DNA of 64,000 bases. It comes from Owenia fusiformis. Lineage: Eukaryota; Annelida; Polychaeta; Sabellida; Oweniidae. The stretch covers positions 17,309,181 through 17,373,180 of the forward strand of contig CAIIXF020000010.1 of NCBI GenBank assembly GCA_903813345.2. Reading direction: 5' to 3'. Below, piece by piece: positions 1 through 13,600 of this stretch; position 1 is the stretch's first letter; each line of letters starts with the position of its first letter. The notes beneath the pieces were generated by a model. The model worked only from the letters and a program-made list of their open reading frames with translations, had not been told where the DNA came from and did no database searches. A program made the translations under genes and the position numbers.

Positions 1-203
1 ATCTTAAGGATTGCCCGCCACCTCTCCTGATCCTCGCCATCCTCCTGTGCGATAAAGTCATCTTTCATTCGTTCACTATTGGAGGCATCTCTTAGCTCAT
101 CAACTATATCCTCATTTGAGCTAGATTCTGAGGCAGCCGGTGCCCCTAATATCACCCCTACACCAACCACCACCAAAACTAAACCCACATATTGCATACG
201 CAT
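1..203 (-). CDS. N-terminal part of a small secreted acidic protein (partial, runs off the window)
   Basis: Reading the minus strand from ATG at 203-201 gives an open frame of 67 codons to the window edge. It starts MRMQYVGLVLVVVGVG and continues through a hydrophobic core to ILGAPAAS, a typical signal peptide with small residues for cleavage near residues 22-26. The following part is rich in Ser, Asn, Asp and Glu (SSSNEDIVDELRDASNSER) and ends near ERWRAILK. A second in-frame ATG lies two codons downstream (197-195). This looks like the 5' coding exon of a secreted peptide, possibly a peptide-hormone precursor pro-region or a small secreted acidic protein, but no mature peptide or cleavage site is visible and I do not recognise the family. 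The 3' end and any intron lie outside the window. A splice acceptor just upstream of the ATG (TTCTACTGAAG) is possible, so a 5' UTR exon may exist. Confidence 0.6.
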   Translation of the reverse strand, partial: MRMQYVGLVLVVVGVGVILGAPAASESSSNEDIVDELRDASNSERMKDDFIAQEDGEDQERWRAILK

Positions 204-3200
204 ACCACCACCTTCAGTAGAAAAATAAATATAAAATCCTAACTCGTTTACGTTACTCAACAGCCACCTGTTCGTTGACCCAGATCCAAACCTGCCGATC
301 GACCGGTTGGCACAATCACTTGTATCCTGGCTGTGGCCTGGTAGATCCCTGTACCACAATATGGTCTACCTACGACGATATATTTCAGAGATGTCAAGTT
401 CCAGTTGGCTTCTAGTGTTGTGTATTGAATTATCATAGAGATTCCTGTGAATGGACTGTTCGATCAATACGCCAATGACGTCAATAGCAGGATTCTCTGA
501 GTAGAATTAATTATGAAAATGTTCAATTATCAAGTGCTGGTATTGATATTCCTGTAGAGTCTCTGTATCTAGCTAGATTAATAACAGTGATGAATGATAG
601 GGCAAACCATCGTGCTGTGATACTTATGATCGGGCAATATATACCTAATTTAAAAATTGGTCGTAATTTTAGCTTATCATGTTTACATACATCATTTGTC
701 TTCCAACAATATTGGCAATTTGACATAATTGAGTTCTCAATTGAAAACATTCAACAGTAGAATTCTACTTTGATACAACACAGTGATCACAACACGATTT
801 TAGATCTGTGGTAAAGGAACACATATGTCTAAATATCATCTGATTAAGACATTTACAGGTAGTTCAGATATAAACGGAATTACCTCAATGATTAAGGGAA
901 TTACCTTAATGATTAAGGTAATTCCGTATCATGAAGAACTAAGATATGCCTTCCTTATTGAAGTTCACATGTTAGTTTTTAGATAATCTACTCGTTATCT
1001 AAATGCATGTAGATTATGGGAAAGTGATAAATCATTACATAAATTGTAAAAAATGAGAAACCCAATGACCTATTTTGTACTTTTTTTTATAAAGTAGGTC
1101 ACTAAATTTCCCATTTACCCATATGCTTATAATCTAAGAAGATTAGTGTACACTTTGCTCAATATCGAAAGCTGTTTACCATGTGGGGATTGAACTATGA
1201 TTGCCTGGAAATCAACATATGAATCCAACGAGGAAGCCATTTTAATCAATCTTACGAAACAACACTGTATCTTAATTTACATGAGAAAATGTCACAACAT
1301 GTAAAATGGTTACCCAGAGGTCAACCGCCGACGTCGAAATTTCAAAAATAAAAAAATCGAAAAATTAGATCAAAGCTACCTGGAGGTAATTACTATACAT
1401 AATCAATTAAATATGATATAAACATTTTCTGAAAACATCAAAGCTCAAAGAATTGCAGAAAAGAACATTTATATCAAATATACGGTTAATCATGACATTT
1501 CTAATTTTGGAGTCGCATACAGTCCTGGAGATAGTCGGAGTTAGATCATTCTACATGTAATAATATCACATCCATCACAATGACGCGTTCCTATATAAGC
1601 TGATTAATAATGTCCAACAAAACAACTGAAGATATTTGTCATAAATCTTAAATGTTAAAGGTCGACTAATGACTCCTGCACTCATATTACCTATCAGCAG
1701 ATTGTTTACAAACACTGACACATGGGGTCAATTACTTATACACCGTTTCCATACTGGAAATGATTAATTTACTGTCCAGGTATTATCCAATACTGCCACA
1801 AGAGATATTCACCTGTGTATGCAACATACGTCATTGATATCAATTTGCATTGGTCATTTGTTTGTATCCAATTGAAAGCCCGTGGAAGAAGTTAGAGATG
1901 AGAACTGTCAAAACTTTGATCACTGTTGCACAACTAGTTATTTTGACGGAACGGAACGTCAATGTAACAAAATGGATGAACTTCCTGGATACAATTTTTT
2001 TTATTTTATCGATTTAAACTTACGTAATTCAATAACTTCAATAAGTTTCTTCGATTTTGAATTTGTTTTGTAAATGAAGTTGCAATTCCTATATTGAGCC
2101 CCTCGCTTTTGTTACATTGACGAAAGTCCGTTATATTACCAATGTATGTTACTTTCACGATTTACGTCAATGTAACAAAAGCGATGGTCTAAATGCATGA
2201 ATAACAGCTTTTTTTACAATCAAATTCCAAACTGAGAGCATTTCTAAAAGCCAGACTATATTGTCTAACTTTGTGCCAAATGATAAAACCTATACATTTT
2301 AATATTTGGTAAATTAGTTTTTGAGCACTTCATAAATGGCGAAATGACAAATAAATTCTCATTTTTCAGAAACTTAAAGTGAAGTATTAAAATTGTCCAT
2401 TTCTCAGTTCCCTGCATACTTTCAATGGACACATACTTTTGTCCTTATAATGTAAATCCACATTTGTATTTGTAGTTTTAAAATTTTAATGGAAAAATGT
2501 CGACTTTGAATTTTGGCATTCATGATCGTATACCTCCCTTTGCCATTAGGTTTGGTTGAATATATATAATCCAATTAACTCTTTCTGTTGATATTTCCCG
2601 TCATAAGGTATTATGTTTAATTCTGTATATCGTTCATAGATGGACACGAATGACTTTTTCTCGAGCTCGTGTAGGTTCATCTTACATTTTATGTCTAACT
2701 CTACTAGTAACTATAGATCTGAAAATGTCACGGATCTATGTTGCAAACTATAAGATTACTGTTAATACGTGCATACTTAGAGCAAGATTTCACTTCCATC
2801 TATACATCACATGTTAACTGAATACTGTATTTTGTAGAATAGGGGGTCATGCAAAGATAGTACTAGTAGCAAAATTAAACCGTGTGGTTGAAGAAATGGA
2901 AAGGAATTTCACAACGAGTCAATGATTTCACCCTGTAAAACAGCACCACATGTAATTTTGTCAGGTGGGATACAGTATTACACAAGCTATGTTTGCAAAA
3001 TATTATAATTTGAAAGCTTATCACATCTTGTGTAACATGCACATTTTCTTACACTTTATTCTTTGTGCATGATTACCCGTGTAAATGATGCACAAAAAGA
3101 AAAAAATCATTATTTTTAACAATTTTCAATTTTTAATTTCTTCAAGTCCATAAACCTCCAAATATTAAGACACAAAAGAAACCATATTTGAGCATCCCAT

Positions 3201-3339
3201 TTATTCTCAATCTTTTTATCTTGCTGATATTTTTAAGATTCTAGAGTCAGAATTACAGTACCTACCATGAACAATGACGAGTTTACATTGGATCACAAAT
3301 GATCCTTTATTCATGCAATTTTGAATATTAGGATTCACT

Positions 3340-3475
3340 TAGGACTCACCCCATCCTCCAAATGCAGGGCTACAAAACGTGTTCCTTCTTCTCCCTCTAA
3401 AGAAAAAGAAGATATTATGGATCTTGTATAGATCTTGTAGCCCTGTGGTTGGAGGGTGAGAATCATCACAAGGGT
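3340..3475. repeat. Short palindromic element, CCATCCTCC..GGAGGGTG type
   Basis: The left arm at about 3341-3375 (CACCCCATCCTCCAAATGCA) is repeated inverted at about 3435-3470 (GCCCTGTGGTTGGAGGGTGA). Two other loci, 51804-51900 and 62482-62585, have the same layout and related arms (CATCCTCCGAACACAGGCC and inverted CCTGCGTTTGGAGGGTGG). They look like decayed members of one foldback family. Confidence 0.5.
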
Positions 3476-3983
3476 ATCTTAAGACCTGCCTATGTGTCTT
3501 CATTGAGAAGTATTGAAATTGCACTCACAAGATAATAAACTCCATTTTGAATTAAGATGCCATTTTGTAACCCGCATGTGAACAGTATCACCCCTTTGAA
3601 TCATACATCAGATTGCTGGAAATGCATTGAGAAACCATAAAAGACAATTTCAGAGTGAAAAGTCCAAAATGACCATCTTAAAATGCTAGGTAGCATGACT
3701 AAAATCTATTCACTCCCTAGATTCTCATATCAGCAAAGATTTCTGAAACTGAAATCAATAGGTAAAATAATAATTAATTTGCTTGAAAAAACAGCAGGCT
3801 AGAATTCAACTTGCTCAGCAAACTGATCATAATGTGACATCCAAGGTTAAAATAAAACCTGTCATGAAACACTGGATGGATGGTCAAATAAATAAATGAA
3901 ATGACAGTAAACAGCTTCTTTATATCACTACACAAGCTTAGTGAAGGTCAATTAACACAAAAGGAAGAAGCAGTGGATTCTGA

Positions 3984-4260
3984 GAAACTAAAATATGCTG
4001 TATATCAAACTTTCCTTTCAGTGTTATTTAGCAAATAAAAATGTTGCAATCATTAATGGCAATGAAGGACTGATTTGTATCAGTGCTGTTTATCTTAATA
4101 TCCTAATACTAAGATTGTGTACTCCATACTTTCAGTGTATTTGTAGAAAATCCTTCACTGCCATATACAGCTTGTATGCAAACTGTATATTTCATTTCAT
4201 CCAGTTTTTTCATTCCATGTTTACTTCAAATGGTGAACTAGTACCTTTATTTTATTTCAA
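3984..4260 (-). pseudogene. Duplicated copy of the 3' end of the snurportin terminal exon
   Basis: This segment matches the real 3' end and UTR of snurportin at about 4393-4675, in the same orientation with an offset of roughly 400 bp. Shared blocks include AAACTAAAATATGC, ATATCAAACTTTCC, TCTTAATATCCTAATACTAA and CATTCCATGTTTACTTCAAA. On the minus strand the copy still encodes the last residues (PFEVNME then stop), but the rest of the exon is absent. It looks like a partial tandem duplication; the upstream copy nearest the intact exon carries the functional stop. Confidence 0.65.
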
Positions 4261-4638
4261 TACACAGAGAAAACTAGTACCATTGATCTGATAAAAAAAG
4301 GGTAGGTTGGCAGGTCTGTAATCAACTACTGATCTCACTTGAGTACAAACATGATCCGCATTGGACACAATTTCAAAAACAAAAGTAAGAATCAGTTGAT
4401 TCAAAGAAACTAAAATATGCCGTATATCAAACTTTCCCTTCAGTGACATAGAACAAATAAAGATATTGCAACCATTAAATGGCAATGAATGACTGATTTG
4501 TATCAGTGCTGTATATCTTAATATCCTAATACTAAGATTGTGTACTCAATTCAGCGTATTCATACAAAATCCTTCACTGCCCCATATACAGCTTGTATGC
4601 ATACTGTATATTTCATTACATCCACTTTTTCACTTTGT

Positions 4639-7600
4639 TCATTCCATGTTTACTTCAAATGGTGAACTAGCACCTTCAGAAAAGTCAAAATTTGTAGGGG
4701 CTGTGATTTGCATACCTCCCTGTTGACCACTAACGTCTATCTCCCTTCCTTCCACTGTAGGAACTAGGGGTACAGGGGATTCAACAGTCTTGGTGTGATC
4801 ATAATTTTCTATCTCCATACGTTTTGCCTTCTTTTCAGCTGCAATTCTGAGTCTCTCCTCACGTTTAACTCTGGCTTCTTCTTCTTTCTTATTAAAGTTG
4901 TCTATGAATTCCCCTGCAGTGTTATACTGTGGGGGTTTCAATTTCATGTATTTCTCAGGAACAGGGATGTTTAGGACTTCTGGTAACATCCATGGCTTCA
5001 GCCACGTCACCAACGGAGTGGAGCCGAATGCATAATGAGATTTCTTATGGTAGAACAGGAGGCCATCCACCTGAAAAATAACGTATCTAGTTAAAAATGA
5101 ATCATAAATAATGTTTGGGTTTTGCTACATAAGGACTAAGAATGATACAAAAAATAGAAGATCAACAAACTTTTTTATCACATGCATCTATTCAATCTAG
5201 AATAGATGCATTGATAATTACAACATTTAATTTGTTACATAAAGTTGACCATTTACCTTATAACTTCAGGCAGCCTGTTCCAAAGTGACCAAAAAATTAT
5301 TCTTACATTCTTGTGGAAATCTGGGTCAGCCTGTTCTATACTGTAGTGATATAAATATTACTCTTAACTGGAAATCTGGGGCAGCCTGTTCCATAGTGGC
5401 TTGAATATTATTCTTACCTTGAAATCTGAGGCATTCTGTTCTATACGGAATTGAATATTAATCTTACCTTCAAATCTGAGGCATCTTGTTCTATACTGAC
5501 TTTAATATTATTCTAACCTTGAAATCTGGGGCAGCCTGTTCCATAGTGGCTTGGATATTATCTTACCTTGAAATCTGGGGCAGCCTGTTCCATAGTGGCT
5601 TGAATATTATTCTTACCTGGAAATCTGGGGCAGCCTGTTCCATAGTGGCTTGATTATTATTCTTACCTTGAAATCTGGGGCAGCCTGTTCCATAGTGGCT
5701 TGAATATTAATCTTACCTTAAAATCTCGGGCAGCCTGTTCCATAGTGACTTGAATATTATTCTTACCTTGAAATCTGGGGCAGCCTGTTCCATAGTGGCT
5801 TGAATATTATTCTTACCTTGAAATCTGGGGCAGCCTGTATCATAGTGGCTTGAATATATATCTTACTTTGAAATATGGGACAGCCTGTTCACATAGCCAT
5901 AGTCACTTGGATATTAATCTTACTATGAAACCTGGGGCAGCCTGTTCCATAGCACAGCAAAAAAAGTGAATCAAATCCCCGAATCCTGAAGGCAGGATTC
6001 AAGCAGGATTCATATGCACATATGAATCCTGTATGAATCCTGCCTCCAGGATTCGTACAGGATTCGCTGTTTAAGTAGTTTACAAATGAATCCTGTAGCT
6101 AGGATTCGTGCAGGATTCATATGGAAGGTAGTTTACAAATGAATCCAACCTTCAGGATTCATGCAGGATTCATATGGAAGGTAGTTTACAAATGAATCCA
6201 ACCTTCAGGATTCGTGCAGGATTCATATGGAAGGTAGTTTACAAATGAATCCAACCTTCAGGATTCGTGCAGGATTCTTATGGAAGGTAGTTTACAAATG
6301 AATCCAACCTTCAGGATTCGTGCAGGATTCATATGGAAGGTAGTTTACAAATGAATCCAATCTTCAGGATTCGTGCAGGATTCATATGAAAGGTAGTTTA
6401 CAAATGAATCCAACCTTCAGGATTCGTGCAGGATTCGTGCAGGATTCATATGGAAGGTACTTTACAAATGAATCCAACTTTCAGGATTCGTGCAGGATTC
6501 ATATGGAAGGTACTTTACAAATGAAGTATGGTATGAAGTATGTAACAAATATACAATGTATCTAGAATGGTATATTAAACTTTTGTCTAATGTTGATGTC
6601 CAAAAAACATTTTGTTTTTGTTTATCAAAACATTCCGGTGACACAATAACGAATATACACATTGTAACATAGATAAGAGAAATGGGGAAAATTATAATCC
6701 CTTTGATCAAATTTTAAGATTTAATCTCCAACTGAGGGGCAATCAAAGAGTTGATACACATAATTAGCAATCAGAAAGTTAATTACCACTGTAGTTTAGA
6801 TTCCCAGGTTCAAAGTTTTCAATTGCCTTTGTTGTAACATCTTATTTCAAAAGAATGGATTTTGAGAATATGGTTGTATGGATGTATTCATATTCATATC
6901 AAACATTATAGTTTACAGTGTATTATAATTCCTTCAATAAATGCAACATATTTACCTGATTTAGATTTCATATTGGACTTTCTGCATGATAAAACGTTGA
7001 TGATATAGTTTTCAATAGAACCCCCGGGCCGGAGCCAACATGACTTTTAGTCGGGGGGGGGGGGGGGGGGAGGGGGTGTAATCATGACAAGTGAGGCAAA
7101 AAGATTTGTTTTGAATTTTTACAAAAATTGTCTTGTTGAGATATTAACTTGAATGTAAGGTTTAATGGCCCGTATTTTAAATATTTTGATTTTCCCTTAT
7201 TTGTGTTTTATCGGGAGGGTGTATGTGTATTGATTAATTACATCGGGGTATGGTCGGTTCAATGTTGAAATTGAATCTGGTTGTTTTGTTCATTGTTTCA
7301 GCTTCATAGTCACTGGTGATCCACTCGATTACGCTGGTTACCAAAACGGTTCGTTTTGGTAACAAAATGTCGGAACATCCGGAAGATACGATTTTTCTCG
7401 TTTCCTTATTTTACACGTTGTAGGCAGAATTCCCACGACATTTTTTAACACAAACGTGTATCAGTATCCTATGTTTAAAAAAGTGTACATACTTGCGAAC
7501 AAATAGTTCAGAAGACAACAGAATCGTCGATTTACTTCGTCACTTAAGTTACATAAACGGTTTGGGTTAAAAGTGCAGATCTTAACTGTTTTTCGAAAAA

Positions 7601-10600
7601 CCGTTTATGTAACTTAAGTGAGGAAGTAAATCGACGATTCTGTTGCCCTTTGAGCTATTTTTTCGCAAACATGTATATTTTCTAAAACATATGATACTGA
7701 TGCACGTTGTGAGAAAAAACGTCGTTGGGATCCTGCCTACAACGCGTGAAATAAGGAAAAAAGAAAAATCGTGCCTTCGACGTTCCGACATTTTGTTACC
7801 AAAACGGTTCGTTTTGGTAACCAGCGTAATCGAGTGGATCACCAGTGATAGTCAGGTATATGTTATGTTCATATTGTGTGTATTAGAAGAGTTGTTGATT
7901 TTTTCGTGTTTAGTCGCGTTTTTGTGTTTTCGTCATTTTGCAGTATTTTCGATTTGTTGAGTTGGTTTGAGTTTGGTGGTGACTAGCACGGGTCTATAGT
8001 AGGTAAATTGTCTTTTGATGTTTCAGGTGGTTTGTTTAATGTTTTAGCTTTCCGTTGGTGTGTGCATTATGTTCGTGGCATATCTTGTTGTTGAGATATT
8101 AACTTGAATGTAGGGTTTGATGGCCCATATTTCAAATATTTGATTTTCTCATATTTGTGTTTTATCGGGAGGGTGTATGCGTATTGGTTGATTGCATCAT
8201 GGTATGGTCAGTTCGATGTTGAAATTTAATTTGGTTGTTTAGTTCATTGTGATAGCTTCATGGCCAGGTATATGTAATGTTCATATTGTGTGTATTAGAA
8301 GGGTTGTTAACTTTTCCGTGTTTGGACGTGTTTTGGTGTTTTCGGCATTTTGCGGTATTTTCGATTCCGGGTTACTCTGTCTCATTATGTTTATACTTAC
8401 ATGTTACTTACATGTACATATTGAAAATTATTGGGGGGGGGGGGTAAAGCGTCTTTATCCTTGATTAGTCTTTATGATCCAAAATGTTAAAGAATCGCTA
8501 TCAAAATGTTGAAAACAAAGAGATATCTATGGTCCTGTATGCGACCTTGCCATAAATGTAGACGGAACAAACGAGATTTACGCATTAGGAACTTATCTTA
8601 AAATATATTCAAATAATAGTTTCAGGCTCACATATGCGTGTATATGTGTAGCGTAATCATTCAGAAAAGTCGTACAATCCCAAATAATTGGAATATCTTA
8701 TTCTCTGTACTTGGCGCCCAGGGCATTTAGAAAATTGAAAATAGACCCTTCAGCCATCTAATAAGCGCCCATACATGAACGAAGTTAAAATTCCGAGGAA
8801 TTGTATGTATGGCAAATGAAAATTTCCACTAGGGACGGTTGATAATCGATCTTAACTTCTACCTTATTTTTTTAATTGGATGATAGATCATCATGTTCGG
8901 GTAAAAGTCATGTAAAAATCGTGAAATGTAAAAATGAAATGAGAAAGTCTAAGAACAACGGTATATGTACTGAACTTTAAAACCACTGGAAAATTATAAG
9001 GTCGAAGGAGCTTTGAATCAAGGTACCAAGACACTCGATCATTAATCTAAAAACAGATTCCTTCTTTCTGATCACACATCATATTTATCAACACTGATGA
9101 TTACATGTAAGGGATTAAATCCTAATTCTATTGATCAGGTTATTTGATGGGATTATTATTTTTGGAACTCTCTGATAGCCTGGAGTTCATACATGTTATT
9201 ACATACATGTAGTTATATATCTTGGCAGCATTTTGAAAATATAATTATTTTATAGAATTGAACAGATTACAGATTTGGTTAGAATGAATTACCCAAACAT
9301 GGGTATTGTCAAACTTATCCCCGATTTAACAATGATGCAAAAAGCCATCCTTTGATCATTAGTTTAATCACAAGTTCGGGTTATGTGGATTATAAAATAA
9401 AAGCTCTTAAAGAATAATCCATTGTCATTGAAAATGATACCGGGACCATCATACTTCTCCCGGGATATTTCTCTTTAAACCAAACTCAATATTTGGAACA
9501 AACTCTCTGATAAAACACATTATTCAACCCCCGCCCAATGAATATACTCTTTGTTGTAAAATAAAGGTAATTGTGCTTATACACAATTTAGCGCTTGTTT
9601 CGAGATTCCCTTGCAAAATTAAACCCTGATTCAATCCATTCCTAGCAGAACACTAACCACCAAACGCTGAAAAAGGACACATCATAAAGTGAAAGGAAAC
9701 AAATGTATTATTTTCAAAATGCCAAAACAGTCATGTCTTCTTTTATTTTATAGCTGTATCAATTGAATACATGTTACAGGGGCGTAGCCAGCTTTCAGTC
9801 AGGGGGTGCGATCGTCATAATAATTCGGTTTTCAGTGGGGGGGGGGGGGAGTTTCGAGTACAAGGCATTCAAAGGTCCTTTCTTCTTCTTTCTTTATTGG
9901 TTATGGGGGGGGGGGTGCGATCATTCACCCATCGCACCCCCCTGGCTACACCTATGTGTTATAACAAACGTGACACAATATCAACTATATTTAAGGAATA
10001 AAGACCGAGATTTTATGATTTATGGCGTGATATACAGTATGACCAAATCATTTATTCTGTTCATTGTCAAAAGACCGAAATCGCGTAGCGATTGAGGTCT
10101 TTGTCAATGGCCAGAATAAAATTTGAGGTCATATATCTGACATACATCATAAAATCGAGGTCTTTGTTACGATTCTAATATGATAAACACAGACAAAAAG
10201 AAATATTTGCATTTATGAATTTTAGCGGTCATACATACTCCCAACTTTTCTAGTTATTGTGACCATGGGCTTTCAACTAGAAAAAGCCCATGTTGTGACG
10301 TCACGTATCATTTTAGAATTAAAATTATATATTGTAAGTGGCTTATTGAGCACCAGATTAATAATGATCAATCATTCATTCCTTTTTAATCCTACGTCAA
10401 ACATTCTGGTACGCCAGAACCCCTCTTATCTGCCGTTTGCGTTTGGAAGGATAAAGACAAAGGTGGCGCGGCTATATCGCGATATACGTCAAATCTTTAT
10501 GACATTTCCCTTCACCAGGGCCTGCATCAAGGGGTAGACATCATTCAAAAGCCATAATTATTACTGGGTCGGTCGGGGGAAGGTTTGCATACAATGCAAT

Positions 10601-13600
10601 TTCTACATGCAAGCTCATTTTCACATATGCACATATAATTAATAAAGTTGATTCCTTGGGAATTCTAATTGGGTTTATAAGCGTAACAAGGGGAGCGAGG
10701 GGTTCGCACATCCTCCCCACAAGCAATAAAATACAAACATTAGATAGATGAAGAAAAGAGCGTTAAAATGATTTTTAGTTTGAAGCTTGCATCATTTTTG
10801 TAAACATTCAAAACAAATCTTTTTTGCCTCCCTTATGTCCCTTATGTCACGACTGAAAACCGCAAATATTTTGGCGATTACACCCCCCCCCCGACTGAAA
10901 GCAGGCTACGGCCCTGGGGTTTTATCAAAAACTATATCATTAACATTTTATCATTATGCAGGAAATCCAAATTGGTAAATATGTTGCATTTATTGAAGGA
11001 ATTCCACTGTAAAATATATATGAATGTTTGATATGAATATGAATACATCCATACTCTCAATATCCATTCTTTTGATATAAGATGTTGTTTCAAAGGCAAT
11101 TGAAAACTTTAATCTAACTAAATCATTAAAGCATTTCTAATTGCTAATTATGTGTATCAACACTTCGATTACACCTCAGCCGGAGATTAAATCTTAATAA
11201 TTTGATCAACGGGATTGTAATTTTCCCCAATTCTCTTATCTATGTTGCTATGTGTATACTCGTTATATTGTGTCCGGTATGTGTTGATAAACCAAAGATA
11301 TTAGCCTTGCCCATGTCGGTATTTTTTACTTATCTGATCTTGAATTATTACCGCCTTGTACAATCCAATACATCTCCGCTGCTATTATGCTGAGCTATTC
11401 AACGGTTTCGAGATTTCCATAATACCTACGATATCATGGGTATCGCGAAACCTTATTGATTAACAGATACGCGTGGACACGACGTGTGACTTCAGGCTGA
11501 TTGACCAATCACAACGTTATTAGGTTGAGCTGCACAACAAAACAATCTTCCCGTCTACGACTTGAAATTCAATGATCTGATCGATTGTTTCTTTAGAGTT
11601 ACAATATATTATGTAATTAAATGTACACAGGGAATGTAAGAATTATTAATATAAATTAAATCATGCAATAGATTTAAAACTGATCTCGAGATGAAAATGC
11701 AAGACCTCTAGTCCAATGTAGCGGCTCATGAAGTCGTCGATCAGTGATTGAATCTCAGCCTACATGTTCATTCAGCGATCGTTTCAACGTTTATTGTTGA
11801 AATCTTCTAACCTCCGGTTACCGATCGATGTCTGGCATCCACTTAACTCTGATTGACATTTATCTGATAAAATATTTGTATTTTCATGATGAATTCATGC
11901 AAGATTTGTTCGTGAAAAGTCCCGACGAAAAGTGTACTTGTTTTTGACCGTGCATAATAATGAGCTAACGCTGCAGGGCCGTCGTTGATTGGTCAAATTT
12001 TACCGACATAAACATTGAGTCGGTAAAGCACGTGGCTTTCTCTTTGGTACAAGGCGGTCATAATAGAAATCAGATAGTAAAAGAGACCGACTTGGGCAAG
12101 GCTACAAAGATATGTTTTTTTGGATATCAACATTCTGAAAAAAGTGTAATATACCATTCTAGATACTTTTGTTACATCCTTCATAGCAGGTTAGAAAACT
12201 CAAACGGATACCAGTTTTGATTATATGGTAATGTTAATATAGGCAGCATGGTTTAAATAATTGGTTGAACTGGAGGGGGGGGGTGACAAGGGGACATTAT
12301 CAAGGTAGTTCACAGGGGCGGACTTAGACATTGGCAAGGGGGTTAGGACATACTCTGGAAAACGGTCTTCTTTTAGGCTCTTGAAACTCTTTTGCACAGA
12401 TCTTTTCGGCAATATAAGGCCCGTTTGTTTGAAAATAATGTTGCCTAAACTAATGCCTAAACGTGGCTATACAGAAGTAAATATTGTATTTCATGAATTC
12501 TAAAACAATTCCTAAACATCAACCGTAATCATGGTGATCCGCAGTTGTAAAAACAGTTCAAAGAAATAGACGGATTGTTAAATAATTATTATCTTATTTT
12601 ACACATGTTACTTAACCACTTCAATTATGTGGACTTACAAGTTTTCAAAAACTACAGAAATGCTCACAATAAATGAGTCTTAATATTGGCTTAAACAAAC
12701 ATAATAAGGTTCATTTAACGAAGGCCCGGACTCATCAAAACAAAAGTCTTTTAAGGCTCTAAAGTCTTTCGAAATTTCCAACAGTATAATACAATACCAT
12801 GGGTATATTCTAGTTTGATTTGTATTACACTAAAAATGAATGTTATAATCGGACATTTGGGAGAAGGTGATTAATAGTTATATTTAGTACATGTGTAAAC
12901 CTGTGAAATAAATCGTGCTGTTGCTTCAAGTCCGTAGCCCAGAGGAAGGTTCGCTAAACATACAGCAAGTATTTTCCCAGGGGGGGGGGGGGGGCATTTT
13001 TAAAAAATTTCCAGGGGGATTTATATTTCAAAATTTGGCCACAAAGTCACTCCATGTTAAGAATTGTGAAAATCAAACGATTATATGATTCATTTTTCAT
13101 ATGAATCACGTATGATTATTGAAGGCTGGATTCATTTGTTAACTATTTTGAATATGAATCCTGCTTGAATCATGGTTGCAGGATTAATTTGTAAAGTACA
13201 TTCCGTATGAATCCTGCGCGAATCCTGAAGGTTGGATTCATTTGTAAACTACTTTACATATGAATCCTACTTGAATCCTGGCTACAGGATTCATTTATAA
13301 AGTACCTCCCATATGAATCCTGCACGAATCCTGAAGGTTGGATTCATTTGTAAACTACCTTACATATGAATCCTGCCTGAATCCTGGCCACAGGATTCAT
13401 TTGTAAAGTACCTTCCATATGAATCCTGCACGAATCCTGAAAGTTGGATTCATTTGTAAACTACCTTCCATATGAATCCTGCACGAATCCTGAAGGTTGG
13501 ATTCATTTGTAAACTACCTTCCATATGAATCCTGCACGAATCCTGAAGATTGGATTCATTTGTAAACTACCTTCCATATGAATCCTGCACGAATCCTGAA

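Larger units (their letters stand above)
204..4638. other. Intergenic region between the secreted-protein gene and the 3' end of snurportin
   Basis: No coding exon is recognised. The stretch is AT-rich, with short palindromes at about 870-930 (repeated AATTACCTTAATGATTAAGG) and 2103-2185 (TTTTGTTACATTGACG facing CGTCAATGTAACAAAA), a longer palindromic element near 3340-3475, and a duplicated copy of the snurportin 3' end at about 3984-4260. The snurportin 3' UTR lies in the right part: minus-strand AATAAA occurs at about 4251-4246. The open frame at 1882-2073 is low complexity and looks non-coding. Confidence 0.6.

Noticed and set aside
5257-6527. Repeat arrays as a possible CRISPR
   Set aside because: The units are contiguous without unique spacers, sit in an animal gene intron, and derive from an exon or a transposon end.
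6462-7960. Open frames inside the large transposon as transposase fragments
   Set aside because: They are short, overlap on both strands because of palindromic arms, and show no DDE, zinc-finger or other recognisable motif.
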